Of a DNA stretch of 64,000 bases, positions 38,594 through 46,850 are shown piece by piece (positions within the stretch are counted from its first letter, which is position 1; each line of letters opens with the position of its first letter). The stretch is from NCBI RefSeq assembly GCF_011758805.1, contig NZ_JAANOW010000001.1, positions 1 to 64,000 on the forward strand, given 5' to 3'. Under the pieces are notes generated by a model. That model worked only from the letters and a program-made list of their open reading frames with translations. It was not told the DNA's origin and made no database searches. Origin of the DNA: Mycolicibacterium fluoranthenivorans (GTDB taxonomy: Bacteria > Actinomycetota > Actinomycetes > Mycobacteriales > Mycobacteriaceae). The position numbers and the translations under genes were made by a program.

Positions 38594-40063
38594 TTACACC
38601 GTCACGGCCGCACGGTGCTTGGTGAAGTGCAGCGACTCCTCGTCGACCTTGCCGTACCGGATGGTCCGAAGGTCGAAGAAGTAGTTCTGCTTGAGCCGCC
38701 ACGGCGCTTCCGAACCCGACTTGGGCAGGCTGTCCATGGCCCGCCGGAAGTAGCCCGGGGTGAAGTCCATGAACGGCTCCTCATCGACGGCCGCACCGGG
38801 ATGCTGCGGTTCGACACGGTCGAATCCGTTGTCGTCCATGAAGTTCAGTACGCGGCAGATGAATTCCGACACCAGGTCGGCCTTCAGCGTCCAGGACGCG
38901 TTGGTGTACCCGAAGGTGATCGCCATGTTCGGCACACCGGAGAGCATCAGGCCCTTGTAGGTCATCGACTTGGTGAGGTCGATGGGCTGGCCGTTGCGCA
39001 GCGCCTTCGCGCCGCCGAACAGCTGCATGTTCAAACCTGTTGCGGTGATGATGATGTCGGCCGCCAGCTCTTCACCGGAGGTCAGCTTGATACCGGTCTC
39101 GGTGAACCGGTCGATGGTGTCGGTGACCACGCCGGCCTTACCGGACCGGATGGCCTTGAACAGATCGCCGTTGGGTGCCAAGCAGACTCGCTCATCCCAG
39201 GGGTTGTAGCGCGGGCTGAAGTGCTTCTCGTAGTCGAAGTCCGCGGGCAGTCGGCGGGTCGCCATCTCGCGTAGTGCCTTCTTGAACACGGCCGGGAACT
39301 TACGGGCCAGCTGGTACTGCGCGGTGGCGTAGGCGATGGCCTTCCACCGGTTGACCCAGTGCGCCGCGTTCTTCGGCAGATACTTGTTGGCCTGCTTGGC
39401 CACCGGATCCTCCAGCGGCAGTGAGCCGATGTAGGTGGGCGAGCGCTGCAGCATGGTGACATGGCCCGCGCCGCCGTTGACCAGCGACGGGATCAGGGTG
39501 ACGGCGGTGGCCCCGGAGCCGATCACGACGATCTTCTTGCCGGCATAGTCCAGATCCTCCGGCCAATGCTGCGGATGGATGATCTGGCCCTTGAAGTCCT
39601 CCGAACCGGTGAAGGTCGGGGTGTAGCCCTCGTCGTAGTTGTAGTAGCCACTGCAGACCGACAGGAACGACGCGGTGATCTGCTTCTCTTCGCCGTCGGT
39701 CTCGACGGTGACGGTCCACCTGTTGTCGGCATCGGACCAGTCGGCGGCAATCACCTTCTGACCGGTGCGGATGTGCTTGTCGATACCGTTTTCCTGGGCG
39801 GCCTCGTTGATGTAGTTCCAGATCGCGGGGCCGTCGGCAATCGAGCGGGCCGAGGTCCACGGCTTGAACCGGAAGCCGAGGGTGAACATGTCCGAGTCGG
39901 AGCGGATGCCCGGGTACTTGAACAGGTCCCAGGTGCCGCCGATGTTCTCGCGACGCTCCAGGATGACGTAGCTCTTGGACGGGCAGCGTTCCTGCAGGTG
40001 CCATGCGGTGCTGACACCGGAGATGCCGGCACCGACGATGACGACATCGAAGTGTTCGTTCAT
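38594..40063 (-). CDS. ethA: FAD-containing Baeyer-Villiger monooxygenase EthA
   Basis: Homologue of Rv3854c with the same 489 residues. It has the FAD motif VVIVGAGISGVSTAWHL, the BVMO fingerprint FKGQIIHPQHWPED and the second NADPH-binding motif VVIGSGATAVTLIPSL. In M. tuberculosis it oxidises ketones and activates ethionamide. The gene is divergent from ethR, whose product should repress it. The neighbours differ after ethR: a DinB gene is inserted before the PHP gene. Confidence 0.94.
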   Translation of the reverse strand: MNEHFDVVIVGAGISGVSTAWHLQERCPSKSYVILERRENIGGTWDLFKYPGIRSDSDMFTLGFRFKPWTSARSIADGPAIWNYINEAAQENGIDKHIRTGQKVIAADWSDADNRWTVTVETDGEEKQITASFLSVCSGYYNYDEGYTPTFTGSEDFKGQIIHPQHWPEDLDYAGKKIVVIGSGATAVTLIPSLVNGGAGHVTMLQRSPTYIGSLPLEDPVAKQANKYLPKNAAHWVNRWKAIAYATAQYQLARKFPAVFKKALREMATRRLPADFDYEKHFSPRYNPWDERVCLAPNGDLFKAIRSGKAGVVTDTIDRFTETGIKLTSGEELAADIIITATGLNMQLFGGAKALRNGQPIDLTKSMTYKGLMLSGVPNMAITFGYTNASWTLKADLVSEFICRVLNFMDDNGFDRVEPQHPGAAVDEEPFMDFTPGYFRRAMDSLPKSGSEAPWRLKQNYFFDLRTIRYGKVDEESLHFTKHRAAVTV

Positions 40064-40076
40064 GGGACCGACGGTA

Positions 40077-40111
40077 TCAACACAGTGTCGAGTCGGTCAA
40101 CGGTGTGTTGA
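40077..40111. promoter_or_regulatory. Probable EthR operator
   Basis: The inverted repeat TCAACACA (40077-40084) and TGTGTTGA (40104-40111) lies between the divergent ethA and ethR, with GTCGA/GTCAA half-sites inside. EthR of M. tuberculosis binds a long operator with similar repeats in the same gap. Confidence 0.6.
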
Positions 40112-40141
40112 AATTTTCGACATGGCGTAAAGTGCCTGGTG

Positions 40142-40795
40142 ATGACGCAGCCCGATGTGAGGCAGAGCCCGGCGAAGACCGCCCGCGGCCGCCGCGCGAC
40201 CCGCCCCTCCGGCGACGATCGCGAAGCGGCCATCCTGGCGACTGCGCAGCGCCTGCTCGAGGAGCGCGCCTTCGCCGACATCTCCGTCGACGACCTGGCC
40301 AAGGGAGCCGGTATCTCCCGGCCGACGTTCTACTTCTACTTCGCCTCGAAGGAAGCGGTCCTGCTGACGCTTCTGGATCCGCTGATCAAACTTGCCGACA
40401 CCGGATTCGACAGTGCACTGGAGGACATGCCCGCCGATCCGAAGCGCGCGATCCGCCGGGGCATCGAGATCTTCTTCAGCTCGTTCGGCTCCCACCCCGC
40501 CACCGCGCGGGCCGGCGTCGAGGCGGTGTCGGTCAGCCCGGAGTTCCGGGCGGTCTGGCAGGGCTTGATGCAGAAGTGGATCGCCATGACCGCGGCGCTC
40601 ATCAAGGTCGAACGTGAGCGCGGCGCCGCCGCCGAGACCATCGCGGCCTCGGATCTAGCGACCTCGCTGAACCTGATGAACGAGCGGATGATGATGGCCA
40701 CCCTGGCCGGTGATCAGCTGGCAGTGGAGCATGCCCGCGTCGTCGACACGCTCACCCACATCTGGTTGACCAGCATCTACGGCAGCACGCCCTGA
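40142..40795 (+). CDS. ethR: TetR-family repressor EthR
   Basis: Homologue of Rv3855. The N-terminal HTH is DISVDDLAKGAGISRPTFYFYFASKEAVLLTLL, and the C-terminal ligand domain is helical with many Met, Trp and Phe residues (FRAVWQGLMQKWIAMTAALI). It represses ethA and responds to hydrophobic ligands. The start is ATG at 40142 (MTQPDVRQSP); a GTG one codon earlier at 40139 is equally possible. 217 residues, the expected length. Confidence 0.92.
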   Translation: MTQPDVRQSPAKTARGRRATRPSGDDREAAILATAQRLLEERAFADISVDDLAKGAGISRPTFYFYFASKEAVLLTLLDPLIKLADTGFDSALEDMPADPKRAIRRGIEIFFSSFGSHPATARAGVEAVSVSPEFRAVWQGLMQKWIAMTAALIKVERERGAAAETIAASDLATSLNLMNERMMMATLAGDQLAVEHARVVDTLTHIWLTSIYGSTP

Positions 40796-40812
40796 CCTGT
40801 CGGCACCCGATG

Positions 40813-40826
40813 CGAACATATGTTCG
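40813..40826. promoter_or_regulatory. LexA-type SOS box
   Basis: CGAACATATGTTCG is a perfect palindrome holding the core CGAAC-N4-GTTCG of the mycobacterial LexA box (full consensus TCGAACN4GTTCGA). It overlaps the first possible start codon (40820) of the DinB gene. Confidence 0.65.
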
Positions 40827-42034
40827 TGTCTCGGCCCGTGCCTTCAGCGCACATCCTGCACGCTGATCTCGACTCGTTCTACGCCTCGGTAGAGCAGCGG
40901 GATGACCCGGCGCTGCGCGGCCGCCCGGTGATCGTGGGCGGCGGGGTGGTGCTGGCGGCCAGCTACGAGGCGAAGGCCTACGGCGTGCGCACCGCCATGG
41001 GCGGCCATCAAGCCCGGCGGCTGTGCCCACACGCCATCGTGGTCCCGCCCCGCATGTCGGCCTACTCGCAGGCCAGCCGCGTCGTCTTCGACGTCTTCCA
41101 TGACACCACCCCGCTGGTCGAACCGCTCTCGGTGGACGAGGCCTTCCTCGACGTCTCCGGCCTGGCCCGGGTGTCGGGCACCCCGGTGCAGATCGGGGCG
41201 GCATTGCGCGAACACGTCCGCGACCGGGCCGGGCTGCCCATCACGGTGGGCATCGCCCGCACCAAATTCCTCGCCAAGGTCGCCAGCCAGCAGGCGAAAC
41301 CGGACGGGCTCCTCCTGGTGCCACCCGATCGCGAGCTGGCGTTCCTGCACCCGCTGCCGGTGCGCAGCCTGTGGGGTGTGGGCGCCAAGACCGCCGAGAA
41401 GCTGCACGCGCACGGCATCCGCACCGTCGCCGATGTCGCCGAACTGAGCGAGAGCTCGCTGGGCGCGATGGTCGGCGGCGCCATGGGGCACCAACTGTTC
41501 TGCCTGTCCCGCAATATCGATCGCCGGCGAGTGGTCACCGGCGTGCGCCGGCGCTCGGTGGGTGCCCAGCGGGCACTTGGGCGAGCCGGAAACACCATGT
41601 CCGACAAAGAGATCGATGTGGTGGTCGTCAACCTCGTCGACCGGATCACCAGACGCATGCGGGCGTCGGGGCGCACCGGACGCACGGTGGTGCTCCGGCT
41701 GCGGTTCGACGATTTCGGCCGGGCCACCCGGTCGCATACTCTCGCCCGGGCCACCGCGTCCACCGAGGCGGTGCTGGCCGCCGCCCGCGAGCTGATGGCC
41801 GGTGCGGCACCGATCATCGGTGAACGCGGCCTGACCCTGGTCGGCTTCGCGGTATCCAATATCGACCGGGACGGAGCCACTCAACTGGAGCTGCCGTTCG
41901 GCGGCGCCGCCGATCCCGTGGCCATCGACACCGCCGTGGACCGGGTCCGGCAGCGATTCGGGAACGCGATGCTGACCCGAGGCGTGCTACTCGGACGCGA
42001 CCAGGGATTGGAGATGCCCATGCTGCCGGACTAG
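40820..42034 (+). CDS. dinB: Y-family DNA polymerase IV (DinB3-like)
   Basis: A translesion polymerase of 404 residues. The catalytic acidic residues lie in HADLDSFYASVEQ (Asp16) and LSVDEAFLD (Asp106, Glu107), followed by TVGIARTKFLAKVASQ, the HhH SLWGVGAKTAEKLHAHGIRTV and the little-finger domain. QLELPF near the C-terminus may bind the sliding clamp. M. smegmatis has an uncharacterised third DinB at this place; M. tuberculosis does not. The ATG at 40820 lies inside the LexA-like box; a GTG at 40826 or 40838 may be the true start. The stop shares CTAG with the convergent gene. Confidence 0.9.
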   Translation: MFVSRPVPSAHILHADLDSFYASVEQRDDPALRGRPVIVGGGVVLAASYEAKAYGVRTAMGGHQARRLCPHAIVVPPRMSAYSQASRVVFDVFHDTTPLVEPLSVDEAFLDVSGLARVSGTPVQIGAALREHVRDRAGLPITVGIARTKFLAKVASQQAKPDGLLLVPPDRELAFLHPLPVRSLWGVGAKTAEKLHAHGIRTVADVAELSESSLGAMVGGAMGHQLFCLSRNIDRRRVVTGVRRRSVGAQRALGRAGNTMSDKEIDVVVVNLVDRITRRMRASGRTGRTVVLRLRFDDFGRATRSHTLARATASTEAVLAAARELMAGAAPIIGERGLTLVGFAVSNIDRDGATQLELPFGGAADPVAIDTAVDRVRQRFGNAMLTRGVLLGRDQGLEMPMLPD

Positions 42035-42462
42035 CCGCATTGCGCGGCGACAAAGCCGCTGAACAGCACCAGGAACCCGCCGATCTCACCGGCCATGAGT
42101 GCCACCATTGCGGCGTGCAGCCCCGGGACGGGCCGCTCGAACTGATTGGTGGTGTCGCGCCGCAGACCGTGCTGGACATAAGCCCCGATGGCCGCCACGA
42201 AGAAGAACACCACAACCATTGCGGCCGTGAGGTTCAGCCACGTCGGCCAGGCGCTGAGCTCGACGAACACCGCGATCAGCAAGGTGGCGAAGGAGTACAA
42301 CAGCGCCGCGCGGTGCGCGATGTCGACGTAGGGGTGGGCCAGATGGTCCGGGCTGGTCGCCATCTGCCGGTACTTCCAGGCGCCGAGGATGAGCGCCACC
42401 AGGAAGATCAGCCCGGTCGCCAGCAGGGTGACGACGGTGTCGATGCCAAGATGCGTGCTCAT
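42031..42462 (-). CDS. Four-helix membrane protein, unknown
   Basis: A 143-residue protein with four predicted helices: VVTLLATGLIFLVALILGAW, AALLYSFATLLIAVFVEL, LNLTAAMVVVFFFVAAIGAYV and AMVALMAGEIGGFLVLFSGFV. A conserved loop HRAALLYSF and QHGLRRDTTNQFERP separate them. I know of no function. It ends in a shared CTAG with dinB and starts ten bases after the PHP gene stop, so it is probably co-transcribed with that gene. Confidence 0.75.
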   Translation of the reverse strand: MSTHLGIDTVVTLLATGLIFLVALILGAWKYRQMATSPDHLAHPYVDIAHRAALLYSFATLLIAVFVELSAWPTWLNLTAAMVVVFFFVAAIGAYVQHGLRRDTTNQFERPVPGLHAAMVALMAGEIGGFLVLFSGFVAAQCG

Positions 42463-42472
42463 CGCGCCGAGT

Positions 42473-43486
42473 CTAGGAAGCCGTCCACGCCAGGAGTCGC
42501 TCGGCCGTCCAGGTGTTGACGATGCGGTCCTGCGGGACCCCGGCGTCCAGCGCCCGCTGCGCCCCGTAGCCGAGGAAGTCCAGCTGACCGGGTGCGTGCG
42601 CGTCGGTGTCGATACTGAACACGCAACCGATCTCGATCGCCAGGCTCAGCAGGCGGTCCGGCGGATCGCAGCGTTCCGGGCGCGAATTGATCTCGACGGC
42701 AACGCCGTTGTCGCGGCAGGCGGTGAACACCCGCTCCGCATCGAACTTCGACTCGGGCCTGGTACCGCGGCTGCCCTCCACCAGCCGGCCCGTGCAGTGG
42801 CCGAGCACATCGGCGTGGCCGCCCTCCACCGCGCGGACCATCCGCCTGGTCATGGCATCGGCATCCATGGCGAGTTTGGAGTGCACACTGGCCACGACGA
42901 CGTCCAAGCGCTCCAGCAGGGCGGGTTCCTGGTCGAGACTTCCGTCGTCGAGGATGTCCACCTCGATACCGGTCAGGATGCGCATCGGCTTGGTGCTCGA
43001 GAACTCTTCGCGCAGTTCGTCGATCACGTCGAGCTGGTGTCGTAGCCGCTCCGGCGAGAGCCCGTTGGCGATGGTGAGCCGCGGGGAATGATCGGTCAGC
43101 GCGCAGTATTCGTGACCGAGCCGCTGCGCGGTCGCCATCATCTCGGCGATCGGCGCCGATCCGTCCGACCAGTTCGAGTGCAGATGCAGATCGCCCTTGA
43201 GCGCGCCGCGGATGTCGCCGCCACCGAGATCTGTTGCGTTCTTCCGCAATTCGGCGAGGGTATCGGGCTCGCGGCCCGCCCAGGCCTGTGCAATGACCTT
43301 GGCGGTCTTGGGCCCGACGCCGGGCAGCGCCTGCCAGCCGTTGGTGCGCCCCAGCTTGGCCCGCTGCTCGTCGGTCAGCGCCTCGACCACGTCGGCGGCC
43401 TTGCGGTAGGCCATCACTCGCCGGGATTCCTCGCGCGCCCGGTCCTTGAAATAGGCGATCTCGCGCAGCGCGGCAACCGGGTCCAT
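42473..43486 (-). CDS. PHP-domain / helix-hairpin-helix protein, Rv3856c-like
   Basis: A 337-residue protein with an N-terminal HhH (LPGVGPKTAKVIAQAWAG) as in family X polymerases and a C-terminal PHP domain with metal ligands in GDLHLHSNWSDGS, LTDHSPR, GIEVDIL, VASVHSKL, LGHCTGR and SIDTDAHAPG. The polymerase palm is absent, so it is like the C-terminal half of PolX. It may be a 3'-5' exonuclease or phosphoesterase. The ATG at 43486 (MDPVAALREIAYF) is used; 12 upstream residues are not conserved. It is next to dinB, so a DNA-repair role is plausible. Confidence 0.88.
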   Translation of the reverse strand: MDPVAALREIAYFKDRAREESRRVMAYRKAADVVEALTDEQRAKLGRTNGWQALPGVGPKTAKVIAQAWAGREPDTLAELRKNATDLGGGDIRGALKGDLHLHSNWSDGSAPIAEMMATAQRLGHEYCALTDHSPRLTIANGLSPERLRHQLDVIDELREEFSSTKPMRILTGIEVDILDDGSLDQEPALLERLDVVVASVHSKLAMDADAMTRRMVRAVEGGHADVLGHCTGRLVEGSRGTRPESKFDAERVFTACRDNGVAVEINSRPERCDPPDRLLSLAIEIGCVFSIDTDAHAPGQLDFLGYGAQRALDAGVPQDRIVNTWTAERLLAWTAS

Positions 43487-43562
43487 CGATTCAGTGTGCC
43501 GCGAAAACGTGCTCCGGCACACCGTGGGGCCTTGTTAAGCTGCCGGATGGGGGTGATGGTGC

Positions 43563-44537
43563 GTGGGTGACGGCGGTAGCGATCTTCTCAAGGACCTGTT
43601 CGACCTCGGTAACGGAATCCGCAGCGGCATCCAGGACGTCCCGAAACTCTTCCAGGACGTCGTGACCCTCGACGCCCACGGAGCGTTGACCGACGGCCGC
43701 AAGGTCATCGGCGATGTGGGCGATGTCCTGAACGGCCTGGGTGGGCTGGGCATGGGGCTGACCGAGGTGCCCAGGCAGATCGCGGAGAAGTACGCCGGGT
43801 CCGCGCTGGGCAAGCTGGCCGATTCCAAGATTCTGTCCGCCGCGCAGTTGGCGATCGAGGCCGAGAAGGCCACCACTGGCTCCGGTGATCCCGAGGACGG
43901 CAACGGCTACCACGATTCGGCGGTCCGGATGCAGGAGGTGGTGCAGACCCTGTCGGACGCGGATCCGCGAGACGATCGGTGGAACGGCAGAGCGGCCGAG
44001 ACCTACACCGCCACCAACAGCGCTCACCGCAAGCACGCCTCCGCCGTCCAAGGCGCCGACCAGGAGATCGCGAACATCCTCGGCGCCGAAGCAACCCAGG
44101 TGAGTCGGACCCGTAGAACACTCGACGAGACGAACCAATATCTTTCGGACTACGGGGCAGCCACCGCATGGATGAACTTCGTTCCAGGCCTGGCACAGGC
44201 GAAGGCGGTGGCCGACATCGCTGCGGCCTCGGCCGCACTGCTGACCACGAACACCACGATGGCAGTTCTCGTCGCCGACGCCGCGCAGAATGCGCTCCGT
44301 GTTCGCGCCCAGATCGACAGTTACGTTGCCGCAGCGGACCTTCCTGCAAGACCGGATCTGCCGCAGACAGAGCAGCCGGGCGAGGGCGAGCCGTTCGTGT
44401 CCCAGGCTGCAGACATCGCAGATGGCACTGCGCCGGGGCGACTCAACAACGACCGTTCGTTCGACGTTCCGCGTCCCGATGAACCACCGAACAGTCCCGG
44501 AATCCCCTACGGTTCCGCGACGGCAGCAGGAGGGTGA
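43563..44537 (+). CDS. EspA/EspE-like type VII secretion effector
   Basis: A 324-residue helical protein. The N-terminal region has LFDLGNGIRSGIQDVPKL, and the centre has a WxG-type turn (DDRWNGRAAETY, Trp140-Gly142) followed by helix-rich SRTRRTLDETNQYLSDYGAATAWMNFVPGLAQAK with a hydrophobic stretch. The C-terminus is polar and Pro-rich. This order fits the EspA_EspE family of ESX-1 co-substrates. It starts with GTG at 43563. It is the first gene of a four-gene unit with EspF/EspC-like and EspH/EspD-like partners. ESX core genes are absent from the window. Confidence 0.8.
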   Translation: MGDGGSDLLKDLFDLGNGIRSGIQDVPKLFQDVVTLDAHGALTDGRKVIGDVGDVLNGLGGLGMGLTEVPRQIAEKYAGSALGKLADSKILSAAQLAIEAEKATTGSGDPEDGNGYHDSAVRMQEVVQTLSDADPRDDRWNGRAAETYTATNSAHRKHASAVQGADQEIANILGAEATQVSRTRRTLDETNQYLSDYGAATAWMNFVPGLAQAKAVADIAAASAALLTTNTTMAVLVADAAQNALRVRAQIDSYVAAADLPARPDLPQTEQPGEGEPFVSQAADIADGTAPGRLNNDRSFDVPRPDEPPNSPGIPYGSATAAGG

Positions 44538-44540
44538 CCA

Positions 44541-44864
44541 GTGACGGTAGAAGCCGACAACCTTCATGTCTTGACCGAACAAGTCAGGAAGCTGTCGAGT
44601 AAGCAGCGCTCTGCCGCAGACCAAATCACCGGGGCGAACCGGGCCATCGCCGGTGTCGCCGACCGCGTATCGAGTACCCATGGGCTCGTCTGTTTTCTGA
44701 CGACCAACGCTCTGGCGGCCGCCGATGGGGCGCGTAATGCCGCGGGTTCGGCGTTGCACACGGCGTCGAATGACCTCTCCGAGAAGCTCACCACCGCGGC
44801 GGACCATTACGACAATGCCGACTATCGAGCAGGAAAGCGCATCAGCCAAGCCGGGCGCATGTGA
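44541..44864 (+). CDS. EspF/EspC-like secreted protein with YxxxD signal
   Basis: A 107-residue helical hairpin protein similar in pattern to EspC/EspF (DUF2580): MTVEADNLHVLTEQV, a middle with THGLVC, GSALHTASNDLSEKL, and the C-terminal secretion motif YDNAD (Tyr90-Asp94). The GTG at 44541 follows AGGAGG (44528-44533). EspC-like proteins form the pair partner of EspA-like ones, which matches the gene three bases upstream. The stop overlaps the next start (GTGA). Confidence 0.82.
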   Translation: MTVEADNLHVLTEQVRKLSSKQRSAADQITGANRAIAGVADRVSSTHGLVCFLTTNALAAADGARNAAGSALHTASNDLSEKLTTAADHYDNADYRAGKRISQAGRM

Positions 44865-45367
44865 GCGATTCGGCCGGGGGATCGTGGGACGACGATGACG
44901 ACGATCAGAGGCACGCTGACGAGACATCGGTGTTTGAAGCCTTCGCGGTCTACGTATCCGATGACGCTGACACGGCAGGAATTCTCGACGAGCTTGGCTC
45001 GAACACTGACGACGATCTCCTCACCGTCGTCTTCACCGCAACCAACCCGCAAGGCACGGTCTCGGTGACCGCGCTCCTGGACGGCAGGGTGCTACGCGTC
45101 GATCTGGACCCCAAGGTGTCGTCCATGACCGAGATCGAACTCGCACAGGAAATCGTCGCCATCGCCAGGCTCGCCACCCGGCAAGCGCTTGCGGGACAAC
45201 ACCTTGTGATCGCCGCGCTCATGCAACGTCGTGGTCATGACTCGGTCAACACCCGTAGCTTCCTGGAGCGCGAACTACGCCTGCCGCCCCCTGATGTCGT
45301 GGTGGCCGAGCGCGCACAGCTCTTCGCCCATCGATATGCGGCGAAAGAGGAGTGGCGGCGTCAATGA
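44861..45367 (+). CDS. EspH/EspD-like ESX-secretion-associated protein
   Basis: A 168-residue acidic protein. The N-terminus is Asp-rich (SWDDDDDDQRHADE). The core TNPQGTVSVTALLDGRVLRV and VSSMTEIELAQEIVAIARLA closely matches EspH/EspD (TNPQGSVSV..LMDGR). The tail LRLPPPDVVVAERAQLFAHRY also fits. Such proteins stabilise or help secretion of EspA/EspE-like partners in the cytoplasm. The GTG at 44861 overlaps the upstream stop, and the stop overlaps the next ATG. Confidence 0.82.
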   Translation: MSDSAGGSWDDDDDDQRHADETSVFEAFAVYVSDDADTAGILDELGSNTDDDLLTVVFTATNPQGTVSVTALLDGRVLRVDLDPKVSSMTEIELAQEIVAIARLATRQALAGQHLVIAALMQRRGHDSVNTRSFLERELRLPPPDVVVAERAQLFAHRYAAKEEWRRQ

Positions 45368-46773
45368 GGTCGGTTCCACAGCCCTACAGACGAATCTGGC
45401 TGATCATCCTCGTCGTGCTCTTGGCCGTCCCAGCACTTGTCATCACGATCGTCACTCTCGTCGGGCAGCGCGCCCTGACGAAGACGACCGACAACGTCAC
45501 CTTCACACGCGGCGAGTGGCAGCCTCCGACTCAAGCCCTTCTCTCGTCACCGATGCAGGTGCGGCCGGTGCCCGGATGGCGCACTACGACAACCGATCTC
45601 GGCGTGACGGATGCCGCGCCTTCGACGCCACCCCTGTTCGCCAACGATCCCGCTCCGTTCAGATCGGACTCTTACCTGGGTAACGTCGACGACCGGGCCT
45701 TCTTCATGGTGGGCAACGTGGGTGCGCCCGCCCCGCAGTGGTGGTTGGTTGCCGTCGACGTGAGCAATGGCGGCCGAGTGTTCCGCCCGGTTCCGCTCAT
45801 CGCCAGTCACGCCCGCCCCAGGTGTTACCTCAATGGCCCAGACGCCGTCCTGTGCTTGACGGACGACGCCAACGACACCACCGCGTGGGTTATCAACAGT
45901 CACAGCGGAGTAGTCGAATACAGCGGGCCGACTCCGCTGACGGTCTACTCCTCGAGATTCATCATGCAGCAGGTCGGCATCTACGCCGTGGCGATGAAAC
46001 AGTACGAAGGCATCTACGGCATCGGCCCGACTGCGAACACCAGCTGGTTCGTACCCGGCTATGGAACCCTCGACACAGACGTTCGCAACCCGTTCCTGTT
46101 CGCGCCGCCGAGCCTGGCCACACAATCTGCCGGACGCGGAGCCGACCGCACCATCACCTTCTCACTGAAAGACGGCACTGTCGTCCGGCCCGAGATCGCT
46201 GCCGGCCAGCAGCAAGAGCGGGCCGTCACCTATCTCGGCGGATTCGCGGCCGAGGTGGCTGTTCCACGCGGCACCACGGATGTTCAATTCTTCGACGACA
46301 CCGGCCGACGCGCGGGGCGCAACAGCGCCCCAGGAACGCTCGTCGGATCGGGCGGTTTGCCCCTGGTGAACCTGACCGGCGGAGGATGGGCCCTGTTCAA
46401 CACCCGGGGCGAAGTACTCATCCAACGGGCGGCTCCGGATGATGCGCAGCCGGCCGTCATCGGAGACTTCTTGCTGATCAGTGGTGACCAGCGGGAGGAC
46501 AAGCACCAGTATGACCTGAAGTCTGGCGCGGAGATGAAAGCCTGTGACCTGCCGAGCGGATACTTCGCAAGTGACGGCAGGGTCGCCCTCGGCTACCACG
46601 GTTACGCCGACACCGTCAGGACGCTCGCGGCCGTCGACCTCACCACCTGTGACACGCTGTGGACAACGCAGTCCCCGGTCGGCTCGTTTCGCAAACTGTG
46701 GCGCATCAACACCACGCTCGTCCAATTATCCGACGACGGAAGAGAACTGATGTCACTCGTGGCGCCCAGCTGA
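45364..46773 (+). CDS. Membrane-anchored extracytoplasmic protein, beta-propeller-like, in Esp-like operon
   Basis: A 469-residue protein with one N-terminal helix (IWLIILVVLLAVPALVITIVTLV) and an extracytoplasmic domain of about 430 residues made of short strands with repeated turn patterns (DDRAFFMVGN, NGPDAVLCLTDD, RGEVLIQRAAP, DGRVALGYHG), like a PQQ/BamB-type propeller. Four Cys residues, two of them in MKACDLPSG and DLTTCDTLW, may form disulfides. The ATG overlaps the stop of the EspH-like gene. It has no counterpart in the ESX-1 locus of M. tuberculosis that I can recall; it may receive or retain the effectors at the envelope. Confidence 0.7.
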   Translation: MRSVPQPYRRIWLIILVVLLAVPALVITIVTLVGQRALTKTTDNVTFTRGEWQPPTQALLSSPMQVRPVPGWRTTTTDLGVTDAAPSTPPLFANDPAPFRSDSYLGNVDDRAFFMVGNVGAPAPQWWLVAVDVSNGGRVFRPVPLIASHARPRCYLNGPDAVLCLTDDANDTTAWVINSHSGVVEYSGPTPLTVYSSRFIMQQVGIYAVAMKQYEGIYGIGPTANTSWFVPGYGTLDTDVRNPFLFAPPSLATQSAGRGADRTITFSLKDGTVVRPEIAAGQQQERAVTYLGGFAAEVAVPRGTTDVQFFDDTGRRAGRNSAPGTLVGSGGLPLVNLTGGGWALFNTRGEVLIQRAAPDDAQPAVIGDFLLISGDQREDKHQYDLKSGAEMKACDLPSGYFASDGRVALGYHGYADTVRTLAAVDLTTCDTLWTTQSPVGSFRKLWRINTTLVQLSDDGRELMSLVAPS

Positions 46774-46850
46774 CTCCGGGCGCGGCATTCACACCGAATT
46801 GCCAACAAGTCTCCGGAATGAACCGCTCGCGCGGACTAGTTTCGGGATGT

